DNA from: JBBDYG01 sp040901765
GTDB taxonomy: Bacteria; Planctomycetota; Planctomycetia; Pirellulales; Lacipirellulaceae
Length of the DNA: 64,000 nt
Assembly (NCBI GenBank): GCA_040901765.1
Contig: JBBDYG010000104.1
Location: forward strand, 12,754 to 76,753
Reading direction: 5' to 3'
The notes under the pieces are model-generated. The model saw only the letters and a program-made list of their open reading frames with translations. It was not told the origin of the DNA and ran no database searches. Made by a program: the position numbers and the translations under genes. Of the stretch, positions 42,012 to 49,898 are shown piece by piece (position 1 is the first letter of the stretch; each line of letters starts with the position of its first letter).

Positions 42012-42968
42012 ATGGCAACCGATTTCCGGCTCAAAGACCAGCTTCCCGAGCTTACCAAGCGGATCGTCGCGACCTACGACCAAATCGGCACAATCAACCA
42101 CCTCGACCATTGCCCCCTGCCGAAGTACGACGAGATCATCGCCGCGGTAAATGACTTGCTGGAGATTCTTTACCCCGGCTTCCGCCAGCGTGAGGGACTC
42201 CATCGGGGGAATGTCGAGTTTTACGTCGGCGATCTAATCGACCGCCTACACGACCGGCTGACGGTCCAGATGGGCCGCGCATTGAGGCATGAAGCGGGCG
42301 CAACCAGCGACTGCGAGACGGTCGAGGACTTCGAAGCGCTCGGCCAAGCCAAGACGCTGTTGTTTCTCGATCGGCTGCCCGAATTGAGGCGTACGCTCGC
42401 CACCGACGTGCAGGCGGCATTCGACGGCGACCCCGCCTGCAAGACGCCCGATGAGGTGATCTTCTGCTATCCCGGTCTATATGCCATTACCATTTTTCGC
42501 CTGGCCCATCTGCTCCACGAGCTACAGATTCCGTACATTCCCCGCATGATGACTGAGTGGGCTCACGGTCGCACGGGGATCGACATTCACCCCGGGGCCA
42601 CAATCGGCGACTATTTTTTCATCGACCACGGCACGGGTGTCGTCATCGGTGAGACGTGCGAGATCGGCGAGCAGGTGAAACTTTATCAGGGTGTTACGCT
42701 CGGCGCTCTAAGTTTTGCCACCGACTCCGAAGGCAACCTCGTCCGCGGTCACAAGCGCCATCCGACGATCGAGGACCGCGTGGTCGTCTACGCAAATGCG
42801 ACGATCCTGGGCGGACGCACTGTGATCGGCCACGATTCGGTCATCGGTTCAAGCGTGTGGCTGACCCACAGCGTCGCCCCTCATACGACCGTAGTGCTCG
42901 AAAAGCCACAGCTTCGCATGAAGAGCGAAGTCGACGAACTGAAACCCGAGTTGGGCTTTCAAATCTGA
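42012..42968 (+). CDS. cysE: Serine O-acetyltransferase (EpsC-type)
   Basis: 318 residues. It acetylates serine with acetyl-CoA in cysteine synthesis. Long helical N-terminal domain (1-165), then a left-handed beta-helix of hexapeptide repeats: GIDIHPGATIGDYFFIDHGT, GVVIGETCEIGEQVKLYQGV, TLGA. After a loop come PTIEDRVVVYANATILGG and HDSVIGSSVWLTHSVAPHTT. The catalytic His-Asp pair is in FFIDHGTG. The length and N-terminal domain fit the EpsC/SAT subgroup rather than the short CysE form. Confidence 0.92.
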   Translation: MATDFRLKDQLPELTKRIVATYDQIGTINHLDHCPLPKYDEIIAAVNDLLEILYPGFRQREGLHRGNVEFYVGDLIDRLHDRLTVQMGRALRHEAGATSDCETVEDFEALGQAKTLLFLDRLPELRRTLATDVQAAFDGDPACKTPDEVIFCYPGLYAITIFRLAHLLHELQIPYIPRMMTEWAHGRTGIDIHPGATIGDYFFIDHGTGVVIGETCEIGEQVKLYQGVTLGALSFATDSEGNLVRGHKRHPTIEDRVVVYANATILGGRTVIGHDSVIGSSVWLTHSVAPHTTVVLEKPQLRMKSEVDELKPELGFQI

Positions 42969-43008
42969 TCCCCCTCCTGCGTCCTCGGGGCAGGGGCTAG
43001 GGGAGAGG
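42968..43008. repeat. C/G-rich hairpin repeat after cysE
   Basis: CCCCCTCCTGCG...GGGGCAGGGGCTAGGGGAGAGG, related to the element inside the sulfatase at 22882. It separates two convergent genes and could terminate both. Confidence 0.6.
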
Positions 43009-43380
43009 CTACCGCACGATAATTACCGGCGCGCGTTGCGAGTGGAACCAACCGAACGGCCGGCCGCCGGGCACTTGCCAGGCTGGGCTGTACATCGTGG
43101 AGAAAGGCGTGGCGCTGGCTGTGGGGCGCGAGTTCGACATGCCGTACCACTGCATCGCCGCCATCCGATCCATCCGCTGTGCGGCGCGAATCTGCGCCTT
43201 CTGCTGGATAATCGCCCGCGGATTGGGTTTCGGCGTGTAATTCTGCTCGTAGGACCAATTCTCCTCGGCGTCGACGGCTGGAGTCGGAGGCACGTCGCGA
43301 ATGGGTTGCTGGGCCGGGGTCGGCGAAATCGTGGCGAACATCCACGTGCAGGCAGTGAACAGGGCAAGTCGAATGCGCAT
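43009..43380 (-). CDS. Secreted hypothetical protein, 123 aa
   Basis: Signal peptide (MRIRLALFTACTWMFATISP) with cleavage after TPAQ, then a Pro/Gln/Arg-rich body (YTPKPNPRAIIQQKAQIRAA; MAAMQWYGMSNSRPTASAT) and a C terminus with GWFHSQRAPVIIVR. Low-complexity, probably unstructured, exported. Unrecognised; similar short basic exported proteins are common in planctomycetes. Confidence 0.65.
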   Translation of the reverse strand: MRIRLALFTACTWMFATISPTPAQQPIRDVPPTPAVDAEENWSYEQNYTPKPNPRAIIQQKAQIRAAQRMDRMAAMQWYGMSNSRPTASATPFSTMYSPAWQVPGGRPFGWFHSQRAPVIIVR

Positions 43381-43825
43381 CGGAAACTCCGCGATTGCAA
43401 GTCGGAAGGTGATTCAGATTGCCCGCCGAACTATCGGCAGAGCGTCCAAGACTTTGCTTCGGCCACCAGCCGGGGAAACCATCAGACAGAGGTGCTCCCG
43501 CCGCAATACTGATGCCCTGCGGGGCGAAACTTTTCCGGTTAGGCAAATTCACCGCCCCAAATAGCTAAAAAATCTCCGTTCGGATGGGGCCTGACCCGTA
43601 GAATCGCCGCGGGCGGGGTGATACCATAAGTTGCCGTAGGGCTGGCTCGGACGTTTGCAAACTTGCACTTCAGCCGAATCTTCCCGACTGCTGCCAAGAT
43701 TGATCGGTTCGAAGCGAATTCTGTTACGGACGCCAATTCGTAGCGCACAATTGCTGCATGACGCCCTCCGTTCAGTTCGGCGACAACCGTACCTATCCTC
43801 TCCCGTAACGACAAGGAGTTCAGTG
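43381..43825. other. Intergenic region, 445 bp
   Basis: Between divergent genes. Open frames on both strands have no protein-like composition. I see no RNA gene or repeat. Promoters for the flanking genes are expected. Confidence 0.4.
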
Positions 43826-43978
43826 ATGAAGAGTTTTGGCTTGTGGCTGTTGTCAGTCACCATGCTCGGTTTGACCCTGGGATGTGGCGATGCCACGGAT
43901 GATAAGAAGATCGACCCGGCCCCGTCGGTCACGGACCCCGCCGATCCGGTCACTCCCCCAGCGGATCCCGCGCCGTAA
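43826..43978 (+). CDS. Small lipoprotein, 50 aa
   Basis: ATG 43826 has AAGGAG 9 bases upstream. The signal sequence MKSFGLWLLSVTMLGLTLGC ends in a lipobox (LTLGC). The 31 mature residues are Asp/Pro-rich (DKKIDPAPSVTDPADPVTPP). Likely an outer-membrane or periplasmic lipoprotein. A strong terminator follows at 44035. Only the last third of a longer open frame is real. Confidence 0.8.
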   Translation: MKSFGLWLLSVTMLGLTLGCGDATDDKKIDPAPSVTDPADPVTPPADPAP

Positions 43979-44034
43979 GCGGGGCACTTTGAATGCCGCT
44001 TTTATCGCGCGGCGATCGAAGGCGTAATACAGTG

Positions 44035-44075
44035 CGACCCTGGCGTCTGCTTGCAGATGCCAGGGTCGTTGTATT
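44035..44075 (+). terminator. Rho-independent terminator of the lipoprotein gene
   Basis: 16-bp stem CGACCCTGGCGTCTGC / GCAGATGCCAGGGTCG (one G-T pair) with a TT loop, followed by TTGTATTT. Confidence 0.9.
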
Positions 44076-44103
44076 TATCGGATGCGAGATCTGCCGCGTC
44101 CAA

Positions 44104-44433
44104 CTACGCTGCCTTGCTCTGTTTCACATCCCGGGACGCCTTCGCAAAATCGCTGACGACGAGCGTCACCGTCCGCTCCGTGGCGCGGGCCAGGATTTCT
44201 CGCGACTGTTCCGGCGTCAATGTCGGAACGCTCGACAGCACGAATTGCATTTGTTGGCGCACGGGCTTCGCGGCGCGAGCCCGCACATAGCCGCGTGCTT
44301 CGGCTTGGCTCATCGAATGAACGACGCCACTGAGTCGCCGCTCGACCTCAGTGACCGCCCGCTCGGCGACCTGCGTCGCCAACTCCTCCAGCCGCACGCT
44401 GCGGCCGGTGAACAACAATTGAATCAGATTCAT
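44104..44433 (-). CDS. Hypothetical protein, 109 aa
   Basis: ATG 44433 (MNLIQLLFTGRSVRLEEL) follows AAGGAC. Helical and charged throughout: VAERAVTEVERRLSGVVHSM, AEARGYVRARAAKPVRQQMQ, LTPEQSREILARATERTV, and a Lys-rich end. No membrane helix or motif. Unrecognised. The 334 bp upstream of it (to the tRNA-Cys gene) show no gene. Confidence 0.65.
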   Translation of the reverse strand: MNLIQLLFTGRSVRLEELATQVAERAVTEVERRLSGVVHSMSQAEARGYVRARAAKPVRQQMQFVLSSVPTLTPEQSREILARATERTVTLVVSDFAKASRDVKQSKAA

Positions 44434-44767
44434 GCGTCGGTCCTTCGACGTGTCCACGGAATGAACGCAACTCCCCTGCCCGCTCCGTTGTTGCATCGAA
44501 CCCGAACCATGCGGTTCTTGATGGCAGCTCTCCCGCTGCCAGCTAGTTCGCGGAACCGGTACAAACGGGCCGATCAACGCCCGTTAGTGCTGGCATCGAT
44601 CCTCAGCCAGAATCTCTTTCCGGTCTTGACCAACGCCCCCGGCTTGCGTAGTTTTTACCAAAGTGTGCGGGCTGTAATGGTCGAATCATTTACGGACTAC
44701 TTTAGCGTCTGCCCTTTCGCTGCCCACTATTTGGTAGCACGGCAACTAGCGCAAGCATCCCCCACAG
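44434..44767. other. Intergenic region upstream of tRNA-Cys
   Basis: 334 bp. No convincing gene, repeat or RNA; it should hold the promoters of tRNA-Cys (plus strand) and the 109-aa gene (minus strand). Confidence 0.4.
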
Positions 44768-44839
44768 GGCGCCGTAGCCAAGTGGCTAAGGCATCGGATT
44801 GCAAATCCGACATCCCCGGTTCGAATCCGGGCGGCGCCT
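44768..44839 (+). tRNA. tRNA-Cys (GCA)
   Basis: 72-nt cloverleaf. Acceptor stem GGCGCCG/CGGCGCC, anticodon arm CGGATTGCAAATCCG with anticodon GCA, T arm CCCGGTTCGAATCCGGG, discriminator T73 as expected for Cys. CCA not encoded. No att-like duplication next to it. Confidence 0.95.
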
Positions 44840-44925
44840 CTGGCTTTCTTCTCGGCGACCTGCCAATTCGCGATGCGAACTTTTCCACACCGGCGGACGA
44901 TTCGTAATGACATTGGCTCGTCCCC

Positions 44926-45663
44926 ATGAAAACCTTTCCTTTCATCCGCATCAAACAGCTTGCCCAGTCGCTGCGACACCTGGAATGGGCACCGGTGGTT
45001 CTACTTCTGATTGCGGTCGCCCTGGGATGGGGCTTTCTGGAACTCGCCGACGTGGTAATTGAAGGGGACACGGCGAGCCTCGACGAGTCAATTTTGCTCG
45101 CCATGCGGAACTCAGCCGATCAAGCCGACCCCCTTGGGCCGCGGTGGATGGAAGAGATCGCCCGCGATATCACTGCGCTGGGCGGGATCGCCGTGCTGTT
45201 TCTGGTAATGTTCACCGTAGTTTCGTTCCTATGGACTCTCACCCGCCGCCGCATGGCGATTTACATGCTCGTGGCAGTGATTGGGGCGCTCGCAATAGGT
45301 TATGCCCTGAAGCTTGGCTATGCTCGGCCGCGGCCGGACCTGGTGCCCCACGGCTCGCACGTTTACACGCACAGCTTCCCCAGCGGTCACGCAGTGATGG
45401 CCGCCGCTACCTATCTGACGCTCGGGCTGCTGGTGGCACGGCTGGTGACAAACCGCTATTTGCAAGTGCTTGTGGTTAGCCTGGCAATCGCGATCACGCT
45501 CGCCGTCGGCGTCAGCCGCGTCTACCTCGGCGTCCACTGGCCAAGCGATGTGCTCGCCGGTTGGGCGCTTGGTACGCTGTGGGCGCTGGTCTGTTGGGTG
45601 GCGGCGGCGTGGTTGCAAACGCACGGAGATTTGGAGCGGGAAGTCGATGTGCCGATGAAATAG
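44926..45663 (+). CDS. PAP2 family membrane phosphatase
   Basis: 245 residues, about six membrane helices. The three PAP2 motifs are present: KLGYARPRP near residue 125, SFPSGHA near 148 and SRVYLGVHWPSD near 190-201 (catalytic His residues). Acts on lipid or polyprenyl phosphates at the membrane outer face, for example undecaprenyl pyrophosphate or phosphatidylglycerol phosphate. The substrate cannot be decided. Its stop directly abuts that of the convergent antitoxin gene. Confidence 0.9.
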   Translation: MKTFPFIRIKQLAQSLRHLEWAPVVLLLIAVALGWGFLELADVVIEGDTASLDESILLAMRNSADQADPLGPRWMEEIARDITALGGIAVLFLVMFTVVSFLWTLTRRRMAIYMLVAVIGALAIGYALKLGYARPRPDLVPHGSHVYTHSFPSGHAVMAAATYLTLGLLVARLVTNRYLQVLVVSLAIAITLAVGVSRVYLGVHWPSDVLAGWALGTLWALVCWVAAAWLQTHGDLEREVDVPMK

Positions 45664-45915
45664 CTACCAGAACCGCTGTCGCATTTCGTCGCTTGGGATT
45701 CCACCGTTTGCACTGACACGAGAACGCGAGCGCTCGATCAGATCGAGGAATTGTCGATTGCTGCTTAGCGAAACTGTTTCCAAGTCGGTGTTTTCGATGG
45801 GGACGAGAGCGGCAACGGGTTGACCTTCGATGGTCACGATGAGTGGACCGTTTCCAATGCCAGCCGTGTACTCGGCTAACGTCGACGTGGCATCTGATGT
45901 TTCGATAATCTTCAT
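45664..45915 (-). CDS. Phd/YefM-type antitoxin, orphan
   Basis: 83 residues; AGGAGA lies 7 bases before ATG 45915. N-terminal DNA-binding fold MKIIETSDATSTLAEYTAGI, then GPLIVTIEGQPVAALVPIEN, the signature of Phd/YefM antitoxins. The C-terminal part (RQFLDLIERSRSRVSANGGI) would wrap a toxin. No PIN or RelE gene is next to it: downstream is the convergent PAP2 gene and upstream the DUF1501 gene. It may be a stand-alone regulator or a broken pair. Confidence 0.75.
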   Translation of the reverse strand: MKIIETSDATSTLAEYTAGIGNGPLIVTIEGQPVAALVPIENTDLETVSLSSNRQFLDLIERSRSRVSANGGIPSDEMRQRFW

Positions 45916-45943
45916 AACTCGATCTCCTGACCGCCGACAACTG

Positions 45944-47371
45944 TCACGCCAGTATCTCCTGCACCACATTCCCCGCGACATCAGTCAGCCGAAAGTTTCG
46001 GCCCGCGTAGGGGTAGGTGAGTTTTAAGTGGTCGAGACCCAACAGGTGCAAGATCGTCGCGTGCAGGTCGTGCATGTGGACCTTTTGGTCGATGGCGATG
46101 TGGCCGAACTCGTCGGTAGCGCCATACGAGAAACCAGGCTTGACGCCCGCGCCGGCCAGCCAAATGGTGAACCCGTCGGGATTGTGATCGCGGCCAGTGC
46201 CGTTGTTTTGGGCAAACGGGTTGCGTCCAAATTCACCGCCCCACCAGACGAGCGTGTCTTCGAGCAGGCCGCGTTGTTCGAGATCGCGCAGGAGACCGGC
46301 GATCGGCTTATCGACTGCCCGGGCATGCTGTGCGTGCTTGGGCATGTCGGAGTGCTGGTCCCACGGTGGGTTGTTCGAGTTGTCGGTATAATTCACCTGA
46401 ATGTAACGGACGCCCGACTCGGCCAGGCGGCGGGCCATCAGGCATTGCCGGCCGTAGTCATCCGTTTCCTTCTGGCCGATGCCGTACATGGTGTGCGTCT
46501 GAGGCGATTCGTCCGCCAGATCGATCGCGCTGGGGGCGTGACGCTGCATCCGAAACGCCATTTCATAGGACTCGATCACCGCTTCCAGATTCGTGTCGCT
46601 CGCGTGGCGATCCAACTGCTGACGATTGAGCGCCTGCACGAGGTCGAACTGGGCTTGTTGTGCTGGTACGTCACGTCGGTCGTTCGAAAGATGTCGGATC
46701 TGTGCTTCCTTCGCCGGCACACCCGCCCGGCCAATGGTTGTGCCTTGGTACGCGGCCGGGAGAAATGCATTTCCGTAGTTGCGCGGTCCGCCGTTGCCCA
46801 GCGAAGGCGTGAGCACAACGAAGCCGGGCAAGTTTTCGTTCTCGCTGCCGAGGCCGTAGTTGACCCAGGCGCCCATGGAGGGGCGAAGCAAGTTGGTTGA
46901 ACCGGTGTGAAGAAAAAGCGTCGCGGGGCCGTGGGCGACTCCTTCGGTGTGCAAGCCGTGGAGGAAGCACAGCTTGTCGACGCAGGTGTTCATCTCGGGG
47001 AACAGGTCGCTGGTCCACTTGCCCGACTGCCCGCGCTGGCGGAACTTCCAGAGGGCCTTCATCACCCGCGCTTCGACGCCGATGCCCGTTTTGGCGATGC
47101 TGCGGGCGTCGCGGAACTGGCGCATCGCGCCATCGTGCTTTTCAAGCACCGGCTTATAGTCGAAGCTATCGACTTGGCTCACGCCACCGGCCATGAAGAG
47201 GAAAATAATTCGCTTGGCGCGCGGTGCGATCGGCGTGAGCTTGGCACTCACGCGACTGCCCGAGGCGTCGTCGTTCATCAGGCTCGCCAAAGCAAGCCCT
47301 CCGAAGCCGCACGCGACTTCTTGCAGCATCTGCCGGCGGGAACGAATGGCGACGGGGTTGAAGTGCGACAT
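45944..47371 (-). CDS. DUF1501 domain-containing protein
   Basis: 475 residues with a Tat-type N terminus (SRRQMLQEVACGFGGLALAS). The DUF1501 fold belongs to the alkaline phosphatase/sulfatase superfamily: KRIIFLFMAGGVSQVDSFDY near residue 55-72, WWGGEFGRNPFAQ near 375, GRDHNPDGFTIWLAGAG near 395. Exported and folded in the cytoplasm first. It is nearly always paired with PSCyt/DUF1553 genes in planctomycetes, and that gene lies 27 bp upstream. Function unknown; a role in polysaccharide breakdown has been suggested from context in the phylum. Confidence 0.92.
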   Translation of the reverse strand: MSHFNPVAIRSRRQMLQEVACGFGGLALASLMNDDASGSRVSAKLTPIAPRAKRIIFLFMAGGVSQVDSFDYKPVLEKHDGAMRQFRDARSIAKTGIGVEARVMKALWKFRQRGQSGKWTSDLFPEMNTCVDKLCFLHGLHTEGVAHGPATLFLHTGSTNLLRPSMGAWVNYGLGSENENLPGFVVLTPSLGNGGPRNYGNAFLPAAYQGTTIGRAGVPAKEAQIRHLSNDRRDVPAQQAQFDLVQALNRQQLDRHASDTNLEAVIESYEMAFRMQRHAPSAIDLADESPQTHTMYGIGQKETDDYGRQCLMARRLAESGVRYIQVNYTDNSNNPPWDQHSDMPKHAQHARAVDKPIAGLLRDLEQRGLLEDTLVWWGGEFGRNPFAQNNGTGRDHNPDGFTIWLAGAGVKPGFSYGATDEFGHIAIDQKVHMHDLHATILHLLGLDHLKLTYPYAGRNFRLTDVAGNVVQEILA

Positions 47372-47398
47372 GATAGTGTTTCAGCAAATCTTTGCTCA

Positions 47399-49756
47399 TC
47401 AATTCAAATATCGGAAGTCTAGACAACCCAACAACGCTTGGAACAATTGCTCCCACGCGACGACTCGATCCTGGTGCCCTTCGATTGACTGCATGGCGAT
47501 GGCGGCTTCTGCATCGGTGGGGCGGCGCCCCAAAGCTTCGCGGAAGGCAAGCTCAACACGCTGCGATTCGCTTGCGTCTTCGCGGACCAGTGCTCGCTCG
47601 GCCGCGGCGCGAGCCTGGTCCATGACAAACGGGCTGTTGAGCATCCACAGCGCCTGCGGCGCAACGGTCGTAACGCTTCGCTCCGCGACCGCGGCATTGT
47701 AGTTCGCAAAATCGAAGACCTCGAACAGCTCGTGAACCCGATTGCGAAACGCAGGTGTGTAAACGCTACGACGAAAGTCGAGAAATTGGTAGCCATACTC
47801 AGTAGGAGTATACGACCCTGCACTGGTGAGCGCTTTCGAATCGAGGATATTCGGACCTCCCATCGCCAGGTCGAGCCGGCCACTTACGACAAGCATTGCG
47901 TCACGGAGCGACTCGGCATCAAGGCGGCGGGTATTCATCCGCCACAGGAGACGATTCTCGGGATCGACCGCGGCGGCTCGGGCGTCGTGGGTAGTGCTCA
48001 TGCGATAGGCCCGCGTCAGCACGAGCGCGCGGACCAGTTCTTTGGTAGACCAATTCTGGTCGACAAACCGGCCGGCGAGGAAATCGAGAAGTTCGGGATG
48101 CGACGGCTGTTCGCCGGTGGTGCCAAAATTGTCGAGCGTCCGCACCAGACCCGCTCCGAACAGGTAATGCCATGCGCGGTTCACATAGACCCGCGCGGTG
48201 AGGGGATTGTCCGGTGAGGCGATCCAATGGGCCAGTTCGCGGCGGCCACTTTCCTCGGCAGGAATGGGAGGCGGCTCGTCAAGCGTCGCTACTTGCAACA
48301 TGCCGCGCGGTACGGCGGGTCCGCGGTACCGCACGCTGCCGCGCACGCACACCTGGCAGTCGGCAATCGTCTCAGCGTCGGCAACCGCCATCGTCTCCGG
48401 CCGCGTTGGACCACTCGATGTAAGTTGCTTCAGCTTCTTCTCCAGCGCCTTGATCTGCGTGGGCGTTTGCGGCGGATCAGCCTTCTTCGCCGCCGCAAGC
48501 TCCGCTTGCATCTTCGCGACTTTCGCCTCGTGCTGTTCAACATCCACTTCTTCATCGGCCGTCATCGGAAGAGGCCGCGTTTTCCAATTCGAAACATTCT
48601 CGTGAACGATGACATCCGTGCTGCGTAAAATGCCCGCAAGCGCATAGTAATCCGTCGTCGGGATAGGATCGAACTTGTGATCGTGGCACCGCGCGCAGGC
48701 GAGCGTCATGCCCAACAGGCCGCGACCGATCGTGTCGAGTTGCTCATCTACCACGTCCATTTCAAGCTGCTGCTTGTCTTGTTCTTCGTAGTTGTGGGCG
48801 CCCAGCAACAGGTAAGCCGTGGCCACGAGGTGATCATGCTCCTCCTGCGGCGACGCATGGGGCAGCAGATCGCCGGCGATTTGCTCGATGATAAATTCAT
48901 CGAGCGGCTTGTCGTCATTAAACGACTTGATCACGTAATCGCGGTAACGCCACGCATCTTTAAACACGAGCGACCGGCCGCCGCCCGAGGACTCCGCGAA
49001 GCGGGCCACATCGAGCCAGTGCCGCCCCCACCGCTCGCCAAAGTGAGGCGATTCCAACAGTCGGTCGACGACCTTTTCAAACGCCCCGGGCGATTCATCG
49101 GCGATAAAGGCGTCGATTTCTTGCGGGGACGGCGGCAAGCCAATGAGGTCGAACGTCACCCGGCGAAGCCAGGTGGCGCGATCGGTGTCGGCGGCCGGCG
49201 CCAATCCTTGGGCTTCAAGCCGGGCTAGTAGAAACGCGTCGACGTCGTCGTGGGACCAACTCGTGTCGTTCACTTGCGGTAGATTGGGCCGAGCGATCGG
49301 CCGGAACGACCAGAATTGGCGGCCTTGCTCGATGTTGATTTCTTGCACTGGTAGCGCCGTTTCGCCAATGCGCGGGTCCGGCGCTCCCATTGCGATCCAC
49401 CGCTCGAAGTTGGCGATCACCTCCGGCGGCAGTTTGCCGTCGGGAGGCATCTCGTAGCTCTCATACTTTAGTGCCGCCAGAAGCAGACTCTCCTCGGGCT
49501 TGCCGGGCACCACGGCTGGCCCGCTATCGCCGCCGGTCAGAAGACCCGCGCGGTGATCGACGAGCAGACTTCCTTTAAGCTCTTTCGCCTCGGCCGAGTG
49601 ACATGAGTAGCAGTGCTCGACAAGGACGGGCCGGATTTTCGATTCAAAGAATGCGCGTTGTTCGGCGGTTGGTGGTCGCGGTTCACTTGCCGCGCAGGCG
49701 CTGGCAATAAACCAGACGGCGAGCGGATGAACGAGAAGGATTCGCACCACCTGCAT
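47399..49756 (-). CDS. Planctomycete cytochrome-c-like PSCyt1/DUF1549/DUF1553 protein
   Basis: 785 residues with a signal peptide (LLVHPLAVWFIASACA). PSCyt1 heme domain: VLVEHCYSCHSAEAKELKG (CxxCH near residue 48-52). DUF1549 (PSCyt2) at about 165-380 (FLLARLEAQGLAPAADTDRA; FGERWGRHWLDVARFAESSG). A coiled-coil spacer lies near 415-450. DUF1553 (PSD1) spans about 535-775 (NPLTARVYVNRAWHYLFGAG; MNTRRLDAESLRDAMLVVSG; LGRRPTDAEAAIAMQSIEGH). Periplasmic. Forms an operon with the DUF1501 gene. Confidence 0.93.
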   Translation of the reverse strand: MQVVRILLVHPLAVWFIASACAASEPRPPTAEQRAFFESKIRPVLVEHCYSCHSAEAKELKGSLLVDHRAGLLTGGDSGPAVVPGKPEESLLLAALKYESYEMPPDGKLPPEVIANFERWIAMGAPDPRIGETALPVQEINIEQGRQFWSFRPIARPNLPQVNDTSWSHDDVDAFLLARLEAQGLAPAADTDRATWLRRVTFDLIGLPPSPQEIDAFIADESPGAFEKVVDRLLESPHFGERWGRHWLDVARFAESSGGGRSLVFKDAWRYRDYVIKSFNDDKPLDEFIIEQIAGDLLPHASPQEEHDHLVATAYLLLGAHNYEEQDKQQLEMDVVDEQLDTIGRGLLGMTLACARCHDHKFDPIPTTDYYALAGILRSTDVIVHENVSNWKTRPLPMTADEEVDVEQHEAKVAKMQAELAAAKKADPPQTPTQIKALEKKLKQLTSSGPTRPETMAVADAETIADCQVCVRGSVRYRGPAVPRGMLQVATLDEPPPIPAEESGRRELAHWIASPDNPLTARVYVNRAWHYLFGAGLVRTLDNFGTTGEQPSHPELLDFLAGRFVDQNWSTKELVRALVLTRAYRMSTTHDARAAAVDPENRLLWRMNTRRLDAESLRDAMLVVSGRLDLAMGGPNILDSKALTSAGSYTPTEYGYQFLDFRRSVYTPAFRNRVHELFEVFDFANYNAAVAERSVTTVAPQALWMLNSPFVMDQARAAAERALVREDASESQRVELAFREALGRRPTDAEAAIAMQSIEGHQDRVVAWEQLFQALLGCLDFRYLN

Positions 49757-49868
49757 CGCAAAACGTCTCCGCCGGGGTTTTCAATAGGTATCGCCGATCC
49801 TTATCATAAATGACCGGCAGATAGAGGGAAAGAAGCGAATTGCATGATAGATCGCGGTTCCCACGTAG

Positions 49869-49894
49869 CTGGCCGCTGGCGTCCGGCGTCCGAC
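49869..49894. repeat. 7-bp repeats downstream of the giant heme-protein gene
   Basis: TGGCCGC TGGCGTC CGGCGTC CGACC; the block ends 4 bp before the stop of the 1406-aa gene. Confidence 0.65.
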
Positions 49895-49898
49895 CTCT

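Noticed and set aside
44768..44839. tRNA-Cys as a second integration site
   Set aside because: No 3'-end duplication or integrase nearby; flanks look like ordinary chromosome.
47732..48217. 161-aa plus-strand frame
   Set aside because: Antisense to the DUF1553 domain of the PSCyt protein.
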